From: Flavobacteriales bacterium
GTDB taxonomy: Bacteria; Bacteroidota; Bacteroidia; Flavobacteriales_D; CAJJDF01
Direction of reading: 5' to 3'
Assembly (NCBI GenBank): GCA_023255335.1
Contig: JALRIS010000018.1
Location: forward strand, 1-37,873
DNA: 37,873 nt
Shown: positions 1 through 8,175 of the stretch, one piece after another
Numbering within the stretch: the first letter of the stretch is position 1
How the letters are laid out: the number at the start of each line of letters is the position of its first letter
Notes under the pieces: model-generated
Database searches by the model: none
Told to the model about the DNA's origin: nothing
The model's input: the letters and a program-made list of their open reading frames with translations, nothing else
Made by a program: the position numbers and the translations under genes

Positions 1-321
1 ATGGCTGCGGAAGACGAAACAGGAACTATGAGCCAGGTTATCCCTGCCATGGAAGTATTCAATGCCGAAAACATTGAAAATGCTCCAGTCATTCTTACCA
101 TCAATATACTAGGAAGCCTACTCAGTTTGCTAGGTGCAATTTTAATGTACCAAATGAAAAAAATTGGGTTTCATCTTTATTTAGGTTCCAAAGTGATAAG
201 CCAAATTCCTTTGTTGCTCTTTACCTTGTCTCTTCCGGTATTTATCACCTATGGATTCTTTTTATTCTTTACCATTGCTTTTGTGATTATGTATTCGCGC
301 AATGTAAAATACCTAAAGTAA
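1..321 (+). CDS. Small hydrophobic membrane protein, possibly truncated at the left window edge
   Basis: ORF starts at base 1 and has several hydrophobic segments (VILTINILGSLLSLLGAILMY, IPLLLFTLSLPVFITYGFFLFFTIAFVIMY). The true start may lie upstream of the window. Confidence 0.55.
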   Translation: MAAEDETGTMSQVIPAMEVFNAENIENAPVILTINILGSLLSLLGAILMYQMKKIGFHLYLGSKVISQIPLLLFTLSLPVFITYGFFLFFTIAFVIMYSRNVKYLK

Positions 322-326
322 CCCCA

Positions 327-1373
327 TTAATTCTTATTGGCCAATTGACCACAGGCCGCATCTATGTCTTTTCCTCTGCTCCGTCTTACATTAGCAGGTA
401 CTCCGTTTTTTTCTAAAAAGTTGGCGAATCTTTCTGTGGACTTTGGGTCAGATTTTTCAAATTCTCCCCCATCAATAGGATTGTATTCTATTAAGTTTAC
501 TTTGGACGGAACGTGTTTACAAAAATTGACAAGCTCCTGAGCTTCTCTCATGGAATCATTGACACCACTAAACAAGCAATACTCGTAAGTCACCATGTTT
601 CCTGTTTTTTCATAGTAATACTTGAGAGCCTCGGCAAGCGAATCGAGTGAGTTTTGTTGGTTTATTTCCATTATTTTATCCCTTGCCTCATCATTGGTTG
701 CGTGCAACGACAAAGCTAGTCTGAACTTCACTTGGTCATCTCCCAATTTTGTAATCATCTTAGCGATTCCTGCTGTAGATACAGTAATTCTTCTTGATGC
801 CATTCCCAATCCTTCATCCGAAGTAATTTTCTTAATAGACTCCAAGGTGTTTTTGTAGTTTAGGAGCGGCTCTCCCATTCCCATGTACACGATATTGGTA
901 AGACCTTTGTTGTAATTGTCATTCGCCAATTTATTTATCTCCACCACTTGATCATAAATCTCATCATAAGTAAGATTTCTCATACGTTTGAGTCGACCGG
1001 TGGCGCAAAACGAGCAGGCCAAGCTACAACCCACCTGAGAAGAAATACAGGCAGTCATTCTTTTTTTTGTTGGAATGAGTACTCCTTCTACAATACTTCC
1101 GTCAAATAGCTTAAAACCACACTTAATTGTGCCGTCTTTGCTTACTTGCTTGGTGTCAATAGATAATTTATTGAAATAAAAATGCTGCTTGAGAAGTTCT
1201 CTCGTTTCTTTCGAGATATTGCTCATCGAGTCAAAGTCGGTAAAGGATTTCTTCCACACCCAGTCAAACACTTGGTTGGCTCTAAACTTTTTCTCCCCGT
1301 TGGTCTCAAAAAAAGTAATTAACTCTTCTTGGGAAAGAGCTCGGATATTTCTCTTTTTGATTTCTGATTCCAT
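327..1373 (-). CDS. rlmN: 23S rRNA (adenine(2503)-C(2))-methyltransferase RlmN, radical SAM
   Basis: CSLACSFCATGRLKRMRNLTYDEIYDQV radical SAM motif, GMGEPLLNY, and C-terminal VNLIEYNP...NVRRSRGKDIDAACGQL. Confidence 0.95.
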   Translation of the reverse strand: MESEIKKRNIRALSQEELITFFETNGEKKFRANQVFDWVWKKSFTDFDSMSNISKETRELLKQHFYFNKLSIDTKQVSKDGTIKCGFKLFDGSIVEGVLIPTKKRMTACISSQVGCSLACSFCATGRLKRMRNLTYDEIYDQVVEINKLANDNYNKGLTNIVYMGMGEPLLNYKNTLESIKKITSDEGLGMASRRITVSTAGIAKMITKLGDDQVKFRLALSLHATNDEARDKIMEINQQNSLDSLAEALKYYYEKTGNMVTYEYCLFSGVNDSMREAQELVNFCKHVPSKVNLIEYNPIDGGEFEKSDPKSTERFANFLEKNGVPANVRRSRGKDIDAACGQLANKN

Positions 1374-1876
1374 TATTGTTCTAATTCCGGAAAATCAATC
1401 AAATCCGTTACGATTAAAGTATTGGGATAGTCTTCCTTGATTTCATGCTGCATTTTTTCAGCCTCCAATCTTGTTCTAAAATTTCCTACTCTCAACCTAA
1501 AGTTTGGAGCTTTATAATCAATGTAAGTTTTGTGTTGTCTGTGGGCGGCAATCAATTTTGCTCTTTCCGCATCTACTACCGATTTGGTAGAAGAAGAAAT
1601 CACCTGAATTCTATAGCCTTTCGCCTTTGGTTTTTGGCTCTCGCCTCCTGCCAAGTCTTTGGATATTTTGTCAATTCGTCCATCCTTAGAAACTGTCACC
1701 TTACCAGGTTTTCCCGATTTCTTCACCGTGTAAATTGTATCCGTTTTCAAGGCGTGATGTGCTGTGTCATTCTTTGTTGGGTACAATTTCCAACTGGTGT
1801 TGTTGGTAGAATCTTGTCCCAAAACCACTCCCATACCGAGGAAGATAGCTAACAAAATGGAAATGCTCTTTTTCAT
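1373..1876 (-). CDS. SPOR-domain exported protein
   Basis: N-terminal signal-like segment (MKKSISILLAIFLGMGVVLGQ) and a C-terminal SPOR-like region (GYRIQVISSSTKS...FRLRVGNFRTRLEAEKM). Stop overlaps the rlmN start (TAATG). Confidence 0.8.
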   Translation of the reverse strand: MKKSISILLAIFLGMGVVLGQDSTNNTSWKLYPTKNDTAHHALKTDTIYTVKKSGKPGKVTVSKDGRIDKISKDLAGGESQKPKAKGYRIQVISSSTKSVVDAERAKLIAAHRQHKTYIDYKAPNFRLRVGNFRTRLEAEKMQHEIKEDYPNTLIVTDLIDFPELEQ

Positions 1877-1961
1877 ACTGCGATAGTTTTATTAAAATTA
1901 CATCACAAGGATTGCGCCAAGTGAATTACCAGAGGCTCGGTTTTAAAAAATAACCTCTAAG

Positions 1962-2942
1962 TTAGTTTGAAATAATGTCGTAAAGTTTGTCCAATTTTGG
2001 CGTCAAAATCACCTCAATTCTTCTGTTAGCGGCTTTGTCTTCTCCTAGAGGATTATACTGACTTCTTCCTGCTGCCGACAATATTTTTGGATTTATCTCA
2101 CTATTTTCCATCATTATTTCTACAACAGAAGTGGCTCTCAATACACTTAATTCCCAATTGTTTCGCGGGTGAGTACTAGATTTTAATGCGTCAGAATCTG
2201 TGTGACCTTCCACCACAATTTCTAGCTCTTCCTCACCTTCAAGCGCTTTTGCCAATTGAATGACAGCTACTTTTCCGTCAGTTCCCACTTTGGTACTTCC
2301 AGAGGCAAACAAAAGTTTTGCTTCCAAGCTTACGTACACTTTTCCGTTTTTTTGGATTACAGTAAGTCCCTTGTTTTCGAATGCCAACAACGCTTTAGAT
2401 ACTTTTTCCTTCAAGGCATTTACGGCCGCATCTTTCTCGGCAATAAGTTGTTCTAACTCTTTTACTCGTTGCTCTCTCAACTCCAGCGCTCTTTGTTTGT
2501 TTTCTAGAGTAATTTTCAATTCATTGAGCGTTTTCTCCAACTTGTTAAGCTCATCTTCTTTTGCTTGCAGCTCACGCTGAGTTTTATCCAGCTTAGCGGT
2601 AAGCGATGTGTTCTCTCTGGAGGAGTTTGCCAATAATCGATCATATCTCAATAAAATATCATCATGTAGCGACTTTAATTTGTCGTACTGCTGTTCTTTT
2701 TCCAAAAACTTTCTTTTTGCATCGGTCAATTCCTCTTGCAATTCGCTCAACTCTTCTTTCTTGGCAGAAAGCAATTGGTTCAGCTCGGTGTTTTCATTCT
2801 TAAATTTCTCATTTTCAGCCTGAAACTTTGCCAAATCTTCTTGACATTGCTCACTTTTGGCTTTAAGGTCTTCGTATTTTTTTGCGGGAACACAAGCAAA
2901 AATTAAGGTAGAAGCTACCAATAAACTAGTTACTCTTTTCAT
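1962..2942 (-). CDS. OmpA-family lipoprotein with long coiled-coil stalk
   Basis: Lipobox-like LIFACVPAKKYEDL, long heptad-like coiled coil, C-terminal OmpA peptidoglycan-binding region (VVEGHTDSDALKSS...NWELSVLRATSVV...GRSQYNPLGEDKAANRRIEVILTP). Confidence 0.9.
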   Translation of the reverse strand: MKRVTSLLVASTLIFACVPAKKYEDLKAKSEQCQEDLAKFQAENEKFKNENTELNQLLSAKKEELSELQEELTDAKRKFLEKEQQYDKLKSLHDDILLRYDRLLANSSRENTSLTAKLDKTQRELQAKEDELNKLEKTLNELKITLENKQRALELREQRVKELEQLIAEKDAAVNALKEKVSKALLAFENKGLTVIQKNGKVYVSLEAKLLFASGSTKVGTDGKVAVIQLAKALEGEEELEIVVEGHTDSDALKSSTHPRNNWELSVLRATSVVEIMMENSEINPKILSAAGRSQYNPLGEDKAANRRIEVILTPKLDKLYDIISN

Positions 2943-3085
2943 ACTTCAATTTTATATAAATTCACTTTCTACACCCAAAGTTAGGTGGAATTAGACGTAC
3001 AAATATAACGAATATACCCGCGAACCGCCTTGATTCGTCAATAAGTAAATAAAAGGAGATTGTTAATTACTTTTGGTAAAACGCT

Positions 3086-4270
3086 TTAGGATTTTGTGAG
3101 TTTTCTTCGTTTCATCTCACTCGATATTAAGGCTAATTCTCTGCTTGTTTGACCTGCTACCGAAGTATTCTCTTCCGCTCTTCGAATTAAGTAAGGAATT
3201 ACCTCTTTCACCGGTCCGTAGGGAACATACTTGGCCACGTTGAATCCTTCGTTGGACAAATTGAAACTTATGTGGTCACTCATCCCAAGTAACTGAGCGA
3301 AGTAAAACGCCTCATTCTTTTTGTCCAATCCCTTTTTCTCGAGCAATTGCACCATAAGCATGGAACTTGCCTCATTATGAGTTCCCACGCATACAGCAAT
3401 GTTGTTTTCTACGCAAAACTCTACTGCCAAATCATAGTCTCTGTCAGTAGCTGGCTTGTCAGGCTGTATGGGAGAAGGATATCCTTGATTTTCGGCTCTT
3501 TTTCGCTCTTTTTCCATGTAGGCGCCTCTCACCAACTTTACCCCAATGTGGTACCCTTCCTTCTGACTTTTGGCAAAAGACTCTTTCAAAAACTCTAAAC
3601 GATCCCATCTGTACAATTGGATGGTATTGTAAACAATGGCTTTTTCCTTGTTATATTTTTCCATCATTTGAACACAAATTCGGTCGATTGCCTCTTGAAT
3701 CCACGATTCCTCGGCATCTATCAAAATAGGAGTGTCTGCCTCAAAAGCAGCTTTACACAATCGCTCTACACGGTTAACTCCTGCCAGGTATTCGGGGGTG
3801 TAATTCTCTGTGCGAGTATTGAACTTTTCGAGTAAATCAAATTGGATAACTCCCGAGGTTTTGAACACAATGAAGGGAATTTCTTTGTTCGTTTTTGCGA
3901 GCTCAATACCGCTTTCGAGCTCTTGACAACATTTTTCCAGTTCAGCTTCATCGGCTTTTGCCTCTAGCGAATAATCTAAGATGGTTCCTACACCAAATTC
4001 ATTGAGTTTGTTTATTACGGGCTTGCATTCTTCTATAGTTTCTCCACCACAAAATTGCTTAAAGATTGTTTTTTTGATGATTCCAGTGATAGGCAAACGT
4101 AAACCCAAGGCAATATTAGTGGCTACTTTTCCAACTGCAATTAGGGTGTTATTTCCAATTAATTTAAACAAACGGTGAGCCCATTTCAATTCAGAATTGG
4201 ATTTACCCGAGAAAGCTACTTCAGTGTTTTCAAAAGAAAGCATAGGCGATTCAATAAATGTTAGTGACAT
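3086..4270 (-). CDS. Proline dehydrogenase (monofunctional PutA-type)
   Basis: KLVRGAYMEKERKRA, VGTHNEAS, FAQLLGMSDH, YVPYGPVKEVIPYLIRRAEEN motifs of ProDH. The track starts at 4282; the internal Met (MSLTFIESP) at 4270 is a plausible alternative start. Confidence 0.9.
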   Translation of the reverse strand: MSLTFIESPMLSFENTEVAFSGKSNSELKWAHRLFKLIGNNTLIAVGKVATNIALGLRLPITGIIKKTIFKQFCGGETIEECKPVINKLNEFGVGTILDYSLEAKADEAELEKCCQELESGIELAKTNKEIPFIVFKTSGVIQFDLLEKFNTRTENYTPEYLAGVNRVERLCKAAFEADTPILIDAEESWIQEAIDRICVQMMEKYNKEKAIVYNTIQLYRWDRLEFLKESFAKSQKEGYHIGVKLVRGAYMEKERKRAENQGYPSPIQPDKPATDRDYDLAVEFCVENNIAVCVGTHNEASSMLMVQLLEKKGLDKKNEAFYFAQLLGMSDHISFNLSNEGFNVAKYVPYGPVKEVIPYLIRRAEENTSVAGQTSRELALISSEMKRRKLTKS

Positions 4271-4350
4271 TTTTGCTTCCAAAAATGCTTGTCAAATGTA
4301 CGGCATTTATTTTTTAAAAATTCGACCCTTTTTTAACTTTTTTTATTCTG

Positions 4351-5274
4351 TTAGCGACTCTTTGTATAGTTGTTCATGGAATCTAGATCAATGACAATGC
4401 TTCCATCTTCGCCTACCATATTGGTCTTATCAAAATTGGCGTTATTGATGATTTCTTTTGCCTTGTAAGAAGTCCTTGCGTACACAGGAAGACCATAGGT
4501 TTCCTCTACTGACTTTACCAACACTAGCAGCTCCAAATCCTTTTCAATCATTTGCTCTAGCGTAAATTTACGGAACAAACTTTCTTCATTTATTGGGTGC
4601 ACCACTGTCCACTGAGAGGGAAGCATTTTTACCTCGCTCAATTCTAGGTCTAGGCGCGAATAGGCTCTTTTTATTTGATTTTCCTCTTTGATGTTGTAGG
4701 TGGCTATCACCTGAATTTTAGTCTCAAGCAAGACACTGTTTCTTTTGTTGGCTAGTTTGAACATAAGTCCCTTCCCATTATTTTTTGGATAATCAGAAAT
4801 TAGGGCATTCTCGCTAAACACCAATTTCAAATTAGGTTTTGAAAATCTTCCGAAAAGTAATCCCGTAGCTAATGAGAAAGACAAGAGCCCTACCATTGCT
4901 TCAATTGAGGCAACTAAGTTTACTGGAATTCCCTTGGGAGAAATAGTTCCGTAACCCACGGTAGTGAAAGTCTGTGAACTAAAATATAAACAACTCATAA
5001 AATCGAGCAATACTCCTCCCCGATCGGCTCCCAATAGGTTCTCTACTCCTAACACATAATAAACAAGGGCAAAGAATAAATTCAGGGAAAAATAAGCCAG
5101 AAACAAAAATAAGATAAACTTGCCCCAAGGCATTTCTAATAAATGTGTGTACACATCTCGAAGTTTGGAGATTGAACCACGCTTTATGACATTGAAAGAA
5201 CCATCTTTATTAATAAGTCTTTTTTCCTTCGAATCGTATTTCTCGCCAAACCCAACGTCTTTGTAATTAGCCAT
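4351..5274 (-). CDS. Inward-rectifier (Kir/KirBac-type) potassium channel
   Basis: Pore with TTVGYGTISPKG selectivity filter between two TM helices, followed by a Kir-like cytoplasmic immunoglobulin-type domain (LMFKLANKRNSVLLETKIQVIATYN...RAYSRLDLELSEVKMLPSQWTVVHPINEESLFRKFT). Confidence 0.88.
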   Translation of the reverse strand: MANYKDVGFGEKYDSKEKRLINKDGSFNVIKRGSISKLRDVYTHLLEMPWGKFILFLFLAYFSLNLFFALVYYVLGVENLLGADRGGVLLDFMSCLYFSSQTFTTVGYGTISPKGIPVNLVASIEAMVGLLSFSLATGLLFGRFSKPNLKLVFSENALISDYPKNNGKGLMFKLANKRNSVLLETKIQVIATYNIKEENQIKRAYSRLDLELSEVKMLPSQWTVVHPINEESLFRKFTLEQMIEKDLELLVLVKSVEETYGLPVYARTSYKAKEIINNANFDKTNMVGEDGSIVIDLDSMNNYTKSR

Positions 5275-5284
5275 CTGAATCTAT

Positions 5285-5737
5285 TTATATTACTTCTAGT
5301 AGTTCTACAGTGAAATAAAGAGTCGAAAAAGGAGGGATTTTTCCAGAAGATTGAGATCCATATCCCAACTTGGGCGGGATGTAGAGTTCATACACGGCTC
5401 CTTCTTTCATCAACAACAATCCCTCTTGCCATCCTTGTATTACTTGGTTCAAGCGAAATACGAGAGGTTTTCCTCGCTGAATAGAACTATCGAAAACAGT
5501 ACCGTCAACCAGAGTTCCTTCGTAATGAACTCGTACTTTGCTGGTTGCCTTGGGAGTTTTCCCTACTCCGTATTTTATGACTTTATAGCTCAATCCACTA
5601 GGCAAGTGAATAGTATCTCCCGAAGGAATACGGTTCTCTAGACTGGGCGAAGCATCCGAAACGTAACTTGACTTTTTTACCTGACAAGCGACCAACAATA
5701 GCAAAAGTAAAAAGGTTGAAATGATTAGTTTTGACAT
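5285..5737 (-). CDS. FKBP-type peptidyl-prolyl cis-trans isomerase, lipoprotein
   Basis: FKBP core (VRVHYEGTLVDGTVFDSSIQRGKPLVFRLNQVIQGWQEGLLLMKEGAVYELYIPPKLGYG). The Met at 5737 gives a clean lipoprotein signal MSKLIISTFLLLLLLVACQ; the track start at 5764 lies inside a terminator-like hairpin. Confidence 0.92.
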   Translation of the reverse strand: MSKLIISTFLLLLLLVACQVKKSSYVSDASPSLENRIPSGDTIHLPSGLSYKVIKYGVGKTPKATSKVRVHYEGTLVDGTVFDSSIQRGKPLVFRLNQVIQGWQEGLLLMKEGAVYELYIPPKLGYGSQSSGKIPPFSTLYFTVELLEVI

Positions 5738-5750
5738 AGGTGTTGAAATA

Positions 5751-5786
5751 AAAAAAGCACCCACGCTTGTTGCGGAGTGCTTTTAA
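5751..5786 (-). terminator. Rho-independent terminator-like hairpin between two FKBP genes
   Basis: Minus-strand sequence AAAAGCACTCCGCAACAAGCGTGGGTGCTTTTTTT: GC-rich stem with one bulge followed by a U tract. Confidence 0.75.
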
Positions 5787-5806
5787 AATTAGGGATAAAT
5801 TTGAAA

Positions 5807-6787
5807 TTATTCTTGGTCTTTTTTGATTTCCAATAGCTCTACTTCAAAAATCAAAGTAGAAAAAGGCTCAATAGATCCTCCAGCCCCTTGCTCTCCGTAA
5901 GCTAGATTGTAAGGAATGTACAACTCCCATTTACTTCCTACTGGCATCAATTGAAGAGCTTCTGTCCATCCTGGAATTACTCTGTTTACTGGAAACTCAG
6001 TAGGCTCTCCTCTTTCAACAGAACTATCAAATACAGTTCCATCGATAAGCGTTCCGTGGTAGTGAGTAGAAACTACGTCAGTAGCAGCTGGTTTAGCACC
6101 TTTTCCTTCTTTCAGAATTTTGTACCTCAATCCGCTTGGCAAAGTAACTACGTCTTCTTGAGCAGTTTTTTCTGCTAAAAAAGCCTCTCCTTCAGCAATT
6201 TTACTTGCGTATTGTTCTTTTTGAGCAGCCATAATGTTTTCTTTTTCAGACTCCATAATTTTCATCGCTACTTTTTCTCCCTCTTCTTTAGAGATTAGTC
6301 CAGTATTGCCCATAAATCCGTCTTCCAATCCTTTGTAAAAAGAAGCTTCAGAAAAGTATTTGTTAAACCCGTTTCCGGTGAGTCCACCTGCAATATCAGT
6401 TCCCAAAAAATAACTAATGCTATCTTTCATAGAAGTCAAAGCAGTAAAGTCATTGATAGACCCTGGCTCAAAGGTAAATTCAGAAGAATCGTTTCTAATT
6501 TCGCTCAAGTTTGCCATTATCAAGCTGTTTCCGTCTTCTTTGCTCAACATCAGTTCGGCACCAGAAAATCCATCTTTCAATCCTTTATTAAAAGAAGCGG
6601 CAGAAAATAATCTGTCAATTTTATTTGTTTTGAAGTTTTGGGCAATGTCCATTCCAATAAAATAACTTACGCTATCTGCTTGGGTAGTGATCGCTTCAAA
6701 TCCTTCTGCCATGGTGTTACCAGATTTCTTTGAGCAAGACGCTAATGCGATAGCTGACAAAGAAACAACAACTGCTATTTTTTTCAT
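5807..6787 (-). CDS. FKBP-type peptidyl-prolyl isomerase lipoprotein with duplicated N-terminal domain
   Basis: Lipobox (AIALASCSKK), two DSVSYFIGMDIA / DSISYFLGTDIA repeats, C-terminal FKBP core (VVSTHYHGTLIDGTVFDSSVERGEPTEFPVNRVIPGWTEALQLMPVGSKWELYIPYNLAYGEQGAGG). Confidence 0.93.
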   Translation of the reverse strand: MKKIAVVVSLSAIALASCSKKSGNTMAEGFEAITTQADSVSYFIGMDIAQNFKTNKIDRLFSAASFNKGLKDGFSGAELMLSKEDGNSLIMANLSEIRNDSSEFTFEPGSINDFTALTSMKDSISYFLGTDIAGGLTGNGFNKYFSEASFYKGLEDGFMGNTGLISKEEGEKVAMKIMESEKENIMAAQKEQYASKIAEGEAFLAEKTAQEDVVTLPSGLRYKILKEGKGAKPAATDVVSTHYHGTLIDGTVFDSSVERGEPTEFPVNRVIPGWTEALQLMPVGSKWELYIPYNLAYGEQGAGGSIEPFSTLIFEVELLEIKKDQE

Positions 6788-6811
6788 TTTGTTTTGTTTT
6801 AATTTGTTCGT

Positions 6812-7414
6812 TTATTTTTCTATTCCTAGTAATTCAACTTCAAAAATCAAAGTTGAATGAGGCTGAATAGCACCTTGGCCTCTTTCTCCGTATGCCAGGT
6901 GAGAAGGAACGAATAGTCTCCATTTACTTCCTACCGGCATTAATTGTAATCCTTCTGTCCACCCACTAATCACACCATTCAATGGAAATGAAATCGGCTC
7001 TCCTCTTTGTACTGAACTATCAAATACAGTTCCGTCAATTAAGGTTCCGTGATAATGAGTTTTAACGGTATCTGTTTCTGACGGTTTCTCACCAGATCCT
7101 TCCGTTATGATTTCGTACTGCAGTCCACTTGGCAAAGCTACTACTCCCTCTTTCTTTTTGTTCTCTTCCAAGAACTCTATTCCCGCTTTTGCTTGTTTTT
7201 CGGCCATTTCTGCCTGAAGTGCACCAAAATATTGTTGCAGATTCATTTGTGCTTCGTCACTTTTTATTGCTAGGTCGTTGCCTCCAAAAAAATCTGAAAT
7301 TGCTTGTGCGAATACTTCGCCATTTACTTCTTTCAATCCTTGCTCAGCCAAACTTTGACCAATGTTCACTCCTAAACTGTAACTAATTTTGTTTACCTCG
7401 TTGTTTAAATCCAT
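6812..7414 (-). CDS. FKBP-type peptidyl-prolyl isomerase, no apparent signal peptide
   Basis: N-terminal KISYSLGVNIGQSLAEQG (FKBP_N-like) plus FKBP core VKTHYHGTLIDGTVFDSSVQRGEPISFPLNGVISGWTEGLQLMPVGSKWRLFVPSHLAYGERG. Begins MDLNNEVNK with no hydrophobic leader. Confidence 0.92.
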   Translation of the reverse strand: MDLNNEVNKISYSLGVNIGQSLAEQGLKEVNGEVFAQAISDFFGGNDLAIKSDEAQMNLQQYFGALQAEMAEKQAKAGIEFLEENKKKEGVVALPSGLQYEIITEGSGEKPSETDTVKTHYHGTLIDGTVFDSSVQRGEPISFPLNGVISGWTEGLQLMPVGSKWRLFVPSHLAYGERGQGAIQPHSTLIFEVELLGIEK

Positions 7415-7432
7415 TCGGTTTATTTTTCTATT

Positions 7433-8170
7433 TTATTTTACTATTTCTATTAATTCAATTTCAAAAATTAACGCACTGTAGGGAGGAATGCTTCCTCCTG
7501 CACCTTGCGCTCCATAAGCCAATGTGTGAGGAATGTACAATTCCCATTTACTTCCTACTGGCATTAGTTGTAAGGCTTCTGTCCATCCTTTTATTACTTG
7601 AGTTACCCCAAAAGTTGCCGGCTGACCTCTGTCTACTGAGCTATCAAACTTTTTTCCGTTTGTTAACATTCCCGTATAATGAGTCTTTACTCGGTCAGCT
7701 GCGGTAGGTACAGGCCCCATTCCTTGCTTTATGATTTTGTATTGCAACCCACTTTCAAGAGTTACTACCCCTTCTTTTGTTGCATTTTCGGCAAGAAACT
7801 TTGCTCCTTCGGCCGATTGCTTTTCCACCATTTTCGATTGCATTTCTCCGAAGTACGCCTCTAAGGTTTGTTGAGCTTCAGCCATCTCCATTTTTGTACT
7901 TCTTCCCTCAAATTTATCCTTCACTCCATGTACCATGGCATCTGCATCTATTTCTTCCATTCCTTGGTTCTGAATGCTTTCCGCAACATTTACTCCCAAC
8001 GCATAACTCACTTTGGTCATTTTGTCCGATAAATCCACTTCTTTGGATGCTTTTATCTCTTCTTTCAAGGCAATATTCTCTGCTTCGAGTGCCGAATACT
8101 TCTTTTTACTCACGACACAAGATGCCAAAAGTAGAGAAGCTGTTCCTGCTAGGATAAGGTGTTTGTTCAT
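7433..8170 (-). CDS. FKBP-type peptidyl-prolyl isomerase, lipoprotein with short coiled-coil N-terminus
   Basis: LLLASCVVSKKKYSALEAENIALKEEI lipobox and coil, KVSYALGVNVAESI FKBP_N-like domain, FKBP core VKTHYTGMLTNGKKFDSSVDRGQPATFGVTQVIKGWTEALQLMPVGSKWELYIPHTLAYG. Confidence 0.93.
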   Translation of the reverse strand: MNKHLILAGTASLLLASCVVSKKKYSALEAENIALKEEIKASKEVDLSDKMTKVSYALGVNVAESIQNQGMEEIDADAMVHGVKDKFEGRSTKMEMAEAQQTLEAYFGEMQSKMVEKQSAEGAKFLAENATKEGVVTLESGLQYKIIKQGMGPVPTAADRVKTHYTGMLTNGKKFDSSVDRGQPATFGVTQVIKGWTEALQLMPVGSKWELYIPHTLAYGAQGAGGSIPPYSALIFEIELIEIVK

Positions 8171-8175
8171 ACTAT

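Noticed and set aside
3766-3951. 61-aa minus-strand ORF in another frame of proline dehydrogenase
   Set aside because: Contained in an intact gene on the same strand; no independent evidence of translation.
7777-8157. 126-aa plus-strand ORF opposite the last FKBP gene
   Set aside because: Antisense to a clear FKBP gene, no motif, odd Leu/Phe/His-rich composition.
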